Made by a program: the position numbers and the translations under genes
Shown: positions 12,345 through 14,952 of the stretch, piece after piece
Position numbering within the stretch: position 1 is the stretch's first letter
Layout of the letters: each line of letters begins with the position of its first letter
The notes under the pieces: model-generated
Seen by the model: only the letters and a program-made list of their open reading frames with translations
Database searches by the model: none
Told to the model about the DNA's origin: nothing
DNA from: an uncultured Oscillospiraceae bacterium
GTDB lineage: Bacteria > Bacillota > Clostridia > Oscillospirales > Acutalibacteraceae
Reading direction: 5' to 3'
Assembly: GCA_900553255.1 (NCBI GenBank)
Contig: USCI01000061.1
Span: forward strand, 1 to 14,952
Length of the DNA: 14,952 nucleotides

Positions 12345-14882
12345 ATGGGAACACGATCTCTCGACGAGAAGGAAAAGGCGCTGTGGGCACCCGGCCCTGC
12401 GCCGTTTGAAGGGCCGGTGCAGCGGCTGGAGCCGTGTGCAGCCGGGGAGTTGCCGGGCTGCGGGCTGCGGCAGCTCTCGCTCAACGGCGACGGTTGGCAG
12501 ATGATCGACGGCGGAACCGTCGCCGCACGCACCGACCTGTCGGTGCCGTGGGAGGGCGCCTACGCCGCCCGCGTCCCCGCGACGGTGCACACCATCCTTT
12601 ATGAAAACGGCGCGATCCCCGACCCGCTGTTCGGCCGCAACGATAAGATTGCGCGGGAAAACAGCTACAAAACCTGGTGGTTCAAAAAGGAATTCGACTA
12701 CGACGGGTCGCTGCGGCAACCGCGGCTGTGCTTCGAAGGGGTGTGCTACAACGCGGTATTCTGGCTCAACGGCCGGTTCCTCGGCGGGCACATCGGCATG
12801 TTCGGCGGGCCGGAATTCCCGGTCGGAGACATCCTGCAAAAGCACAACGTGCTCATTGTCAAGGTCGAAAACGCGCCGGCCGACCCGCGGCCCTATTCGG
12901 AATGGGCCGACCACGACGAGGGCTGGAAATACGGCGTGGTGGTCAACTGCGTGTACGGCTGGCACTATGCGTGCATCCCGTCGCGCGGCATCTGGGCGCC
13001 GGTCGCCCTGCGCGAAACCCCGCGGCTGGCGGCCGAACGGCCGTTTATCGTCACCAGCGACTACCGTACCGGCGGGCTGACCGTGTGTATCAGGCTGACC
13101 GGGCAGGGGTGCGGCCGGGTGCGCATCCGGGTGCGCCCGCACAATTTCGCGGGGAATGCCCAGTGGTTTACGGCGGATTTCGACGCGCAGGGGGAGGAAA
13201 CCCGGCTGCGGTACGCGCTGACGGTGGAGAATCCCCGGCTGTGGTGGCCCAACGGCTACGGCGAGCAGGCGCTTTACGAGGTTATTGTCGCCGTCGAGCC
13301 GGAGGATGACCTGCCGCAGGTGTTCCGCGAGGTGACCGGCCTGCGGCAGATCGAGATGCGCCCGCTGCCGGACGGCCCGCGGGAGGATTTTTACAACTGG
13401 ACCTTTACGGTCAACGGCCGGGAGATTTTTATCAAGGGCACCAACTGGTGCACTACCGACGCGCTGCTGCGTTTCTCCGACGAGCGGTACGACCGGTTCC
13501 TGTCGCTCGCAAAGGCGCAGCATCTCCAGCTGCTGCGCGCCTGGGGCGGCGGTATGCCGGAGAGCGATTATTTCTATCAGAAGTGCGACGAGCTCGGCCT
13601 GATGGTCGCGCAGGAATGGCCCACCTGCTGGGACAGCCAGAAGGTGCAGCCGATCGGGGCGCTGGTGGAAACCGCGCGGCTGCACACGGTGCGTCTGCGC
13701 AACCACCCGAGCCTCGTGCGTTGGGCGGGCGGCAACGAGTCCGCTGCGGCCGACGGCGACGCAATGGACGCGTTCGCGCGCATCGCCTACGAGCTTGACG
13801 GCACCCGGCCGTTCCACCGCACATCCCCCTACGGCGGCTCGCTGCACAGCTACAACACCTACTGGGATATGGAGGAGATGGACGCCGCGCTGAACCTGCG
13901 CGCGCCGTTTATCGGGGAATTCGGCATGGCCTCGTGCCCCAACCGGGAGAGCGTGTACCGCTACATCCCGGCCGAGGAGCGCGGGATGTGGGATCCGGCG
14001 GCGAAAAACGCCTTCAACTATCACACACCGCAGTTCAACGAGAACCGCTGGCCGGAGAATTACAACGATATGGACCACCTGCTCAAGCGGGCGGAGGAAT
14101 TCGGGCCGATCGACAGCCTTGACGACTTCATCTTCGGCACCCAGATGGCGCAGTCCACCGCCATCCGGCACACCTTGGAGGCGGCGCGGGCCGCCTGGCC
14201 GCAGGCGGCCGGCATCTGCTATTACAAGCTCACCGACGTGTATCCAGCCTGCTCATGGGCGACCGTCGACTATTACGGTGTGCCGAAGAGCAGCTATTAT
14301 GTGCTCGCGCAGGCGTTCGCGCCGCTGCATGCGATGCTGCTGATCCGCTCCATCCATGCGGCGGAGCGCTACCCGCTGTATCTGCTCGACGATGACGGCG
14401 CGGCGGCGGGCCGGCCATGCACGGTCACGGTGCGGTTTTTCGACGGTGGGCTGCGGCTGATCGGGAGTGAAACGCGCGAAACCGTCCCCGCGGCGGCGGT
14501 GAACCCGCTGGGCGACGTTGCGCTGCCGGCGGCGCTTGCCGGCGGCGGGCCGGTGCTCATCCATGTGCGGCTGACGGTGGACGGCGCGGCGGCGGACGAC
14601 ACCTTTTACTGGCAGAATTACAAGGAGAATCCCGGCTGCCTGAAGGCGCTGCCGCCTGCGGCGCTGGAGGTGCGGGAGGCCGGCCCGGGGCATGTGCGCA
14701 TCGTCAACACCGGCAGCGTGCCGGCGGTCGGCGTGCTGGTGGAGTGCCCGGCGCACGACACCGCGTTCACCTGCGATGCAGGGGTGTTCTGGCTGGATGC
14801 GGGCGAGAGCCGTACGGTGGCGGTCAGCCATACCGACGGGCTGCGCCTGTCGGCGTTCAATGTGAAGGAGACCCAGTGGTAA
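12345..14882 (+). CDS. GH2-family beta-glycosidase (beta-mannosidase-like)
   Basis: The 845-residue protein has the GH2 order: jelly-roll sugar-binding domain (about 45-225, with SLNGDGW, NSYKTWWFKKEF and FWLNGRFLGGHIGMF), immunoglobulin-like domain (about 226-335), TIM barrel (about 336-640) and C-terminal beta domains. The acid/base is E465 in WAGGNES and the nucleophile E525 in FIGEFGMAS. The motifs LLRAWGGGMPESDYFY and QEWPTCWDS are those of the beta-mannosidase/exo-glucosaminidase branch rather than beta-galactosidase. No signal peptide is present, so it should hydrolyse imported oligosaccharides in the cytoplasm. ATG 12345 is the first possible start after the in-frame TAG at 12300; its SD is poor and displaced. 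About 44 residues precede the first conserved strand. It is on the same strand as the sugar operon, after a 329-base spacer. Beta-mannoside, glucosaminide or another beta-glycoside are possible substrates. Confidence 0.87.
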   Translation: MGTRSLDEKEKALWAPGPAPFEGPVQRLEPCAAGELPGCGLRQLSLNGDGWQMIDGGTVAARTDLSVPWEGAYAARVPATVHTILYENGAIPDPLFGRNDKIARENSYKTWWFKKEFDYDGSLRQPRLCFEGVCYNAVFWLNGRFLGGHIGMFGGPEFPVGDILQKHNVLIVKVENAPADPRPYSEWADHDEGWKYGVVVNCVYGWHYACIPSRGIWAPVALRETPRLAAERPFIVTSDYRTGGLTVCIRLTGQGCGRVRIRVRPHNFAGNAQWFTADFDAQGEETRLRYALTVENPRLWWPNGYGEQALYEVIVAVEPEDDLPQVFREVTGLRQIEMRPLPDGPREDFYNWTFTVNGREIFIKGTNWCTTDALLRFSDERYDRFLSLAKAQHLQLLRAWGGGMPESDYFYQKCDELGLMVAQEWPTCWDSQKVQPIGALVETARLHTVRLRNHPSLVRWAGGNESAAADGDAMDAFARIAYELDGTRPFHRTSPYGGSLHSYNTYWDMEEMDAALNLRAPFIGEFGMASCPNRESVYRYIPAEERGMWDPAAKNAFNYHTPQFNENRWPENYNDMDHLLKRAEEFGPIDSLDDFIFGTQMAQSTAIRHTLEAARAAWPQAAGICYYKLTDVYPACSWATVDYYGVPKSSYYVLAQAFAPLHAMLLIRSIHAAERYPLYLLDDDGAAAGRPCTVTVRFFDGGLRLIGSETRETVPAAAVNPLGDVALPAALAGGGPVLIHVRLTVDGAAADDTFYWQNYKENPGCLKALPPAALEVREAGPGHVRIVNTGSVPAVGVLVECPAHDTAFTCDAGVFWLDAGESRTVAVSHTDGLRLSAFNVKETQW

Positions 14883-14952
14883 AAAATCCCCGGCACAGGT
14901 GAACCGCGCCAGAAAAAACGGACAATAGACAAATCCCCCCTGATGTAGGAAA
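14883..14952. other. Short region after the GH2 gene to the window edge
   Basis: No gene or convincing terminator is visible in these 70 bases. GACAATAGACAA (near 14921-14932) includes TAGACA, which could be a -35 box of a promoter whose -10 would lie at or beyond the window end. This cannot be decided from the available sequence. Confidence 0.3.

Noticed and set aside
12118..12390. Minus-strand frame encoding the repeated peptide SGRTPPFLM..QKTARSF
   Set aside because: The peptide repetition is a direct consequence of the DNA tandem repeat; no SD and no domain.
12228..14171. 647-codon minus-strand open frame over the GH2 gene
   Set aside because: Same GC-driven shadow effect; the plus frame carries the GH2 catalytic motifs.

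Overview
The window is high-GC DNA (roughly two thirds G+C by eye) that looks like a chromosomal segment of a GC-rich member of the Clostridia, probably a gut Oscillospiraceae-type or related anaerobe. The reasons are strong AAAGGAG/AGGAGG ribosome binding sites in front of most genes, consensus vegetative promoters in a small AT-rich island, and the closest recognisable protein families (a Clostridium-type D-allulose/D-tagatose 3-epimerase, a DeoR repressor, GH172 and GH2 hydrolases). The taxonomic placement is inference.

Layout. The last 22 codons of an unidentified plus-strand gene and its terminator open the window (1-88). Two minus-strand genes follow: a PfkB/ribokinase-type sugar kinase (145-1035) and a lipoprotein with an additional C-terminal membrane helix (1242-2030). 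An AT-rich divergent promoter region (2031-2236) carries a near-perfect plus-strand promoter driving a GH172 (DUF2961) glycoside hydrolase (2237-4123). A 269-bp non-coding element (4132-4400) with imperfect terminal inverted repeats, an exact 18-bp flanking direct repeat and seven consecutive hairpins lies between that gene and its apparent terminator. Next comes a tightly spaced plus-strand run of seven genes (4463-12015): Gfo/Idh/MocA oxidoreductase, zinc alcohol/polyol dehydrogenase, FGGY ketose kinase, DeoR repressor, ketose 3-epimerase, L-fucose/D-arabinose-type isomerase and a divergent DeoC-type aldolase. After a 329-base spacer containing a tandem 65/71-bp repeat, a GH2 beta-glycosidase (12345-14882) ends the window.

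How the genes may work together (inference). The cluster reads as intracellular glycoside hydrolysis followed by sugar catabolism. Neither hydrolase has a signal peptide and no transporter is in the window, so oligosaccharides would be imported by a transporter encoded elsewhere. GH172 enzymes are known to act on furanosides (difructose anhydride I, D-arabinofuranosides). A D-arabinose isomerase (FucI family), a ketose 3-epimerase and a xylulokinase-like kinase could convert D-arabinose to D-ribulose, D-xylulose and D-xylulose 5-phosphate. The same isomerase and epimerase could instead link D-altrose, D-allulose and D-fructose. The two dehydrogenases and the aldolase suggest extra oxidised, polyol or phosphorylated intermediates. 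The DeoR protein is the likely local sensor of a sugar phosphate.

The least explained pieces of DNA are the hairpin-array element at 4132-4400 and the tandem repeat directly before the GH2 start codon.
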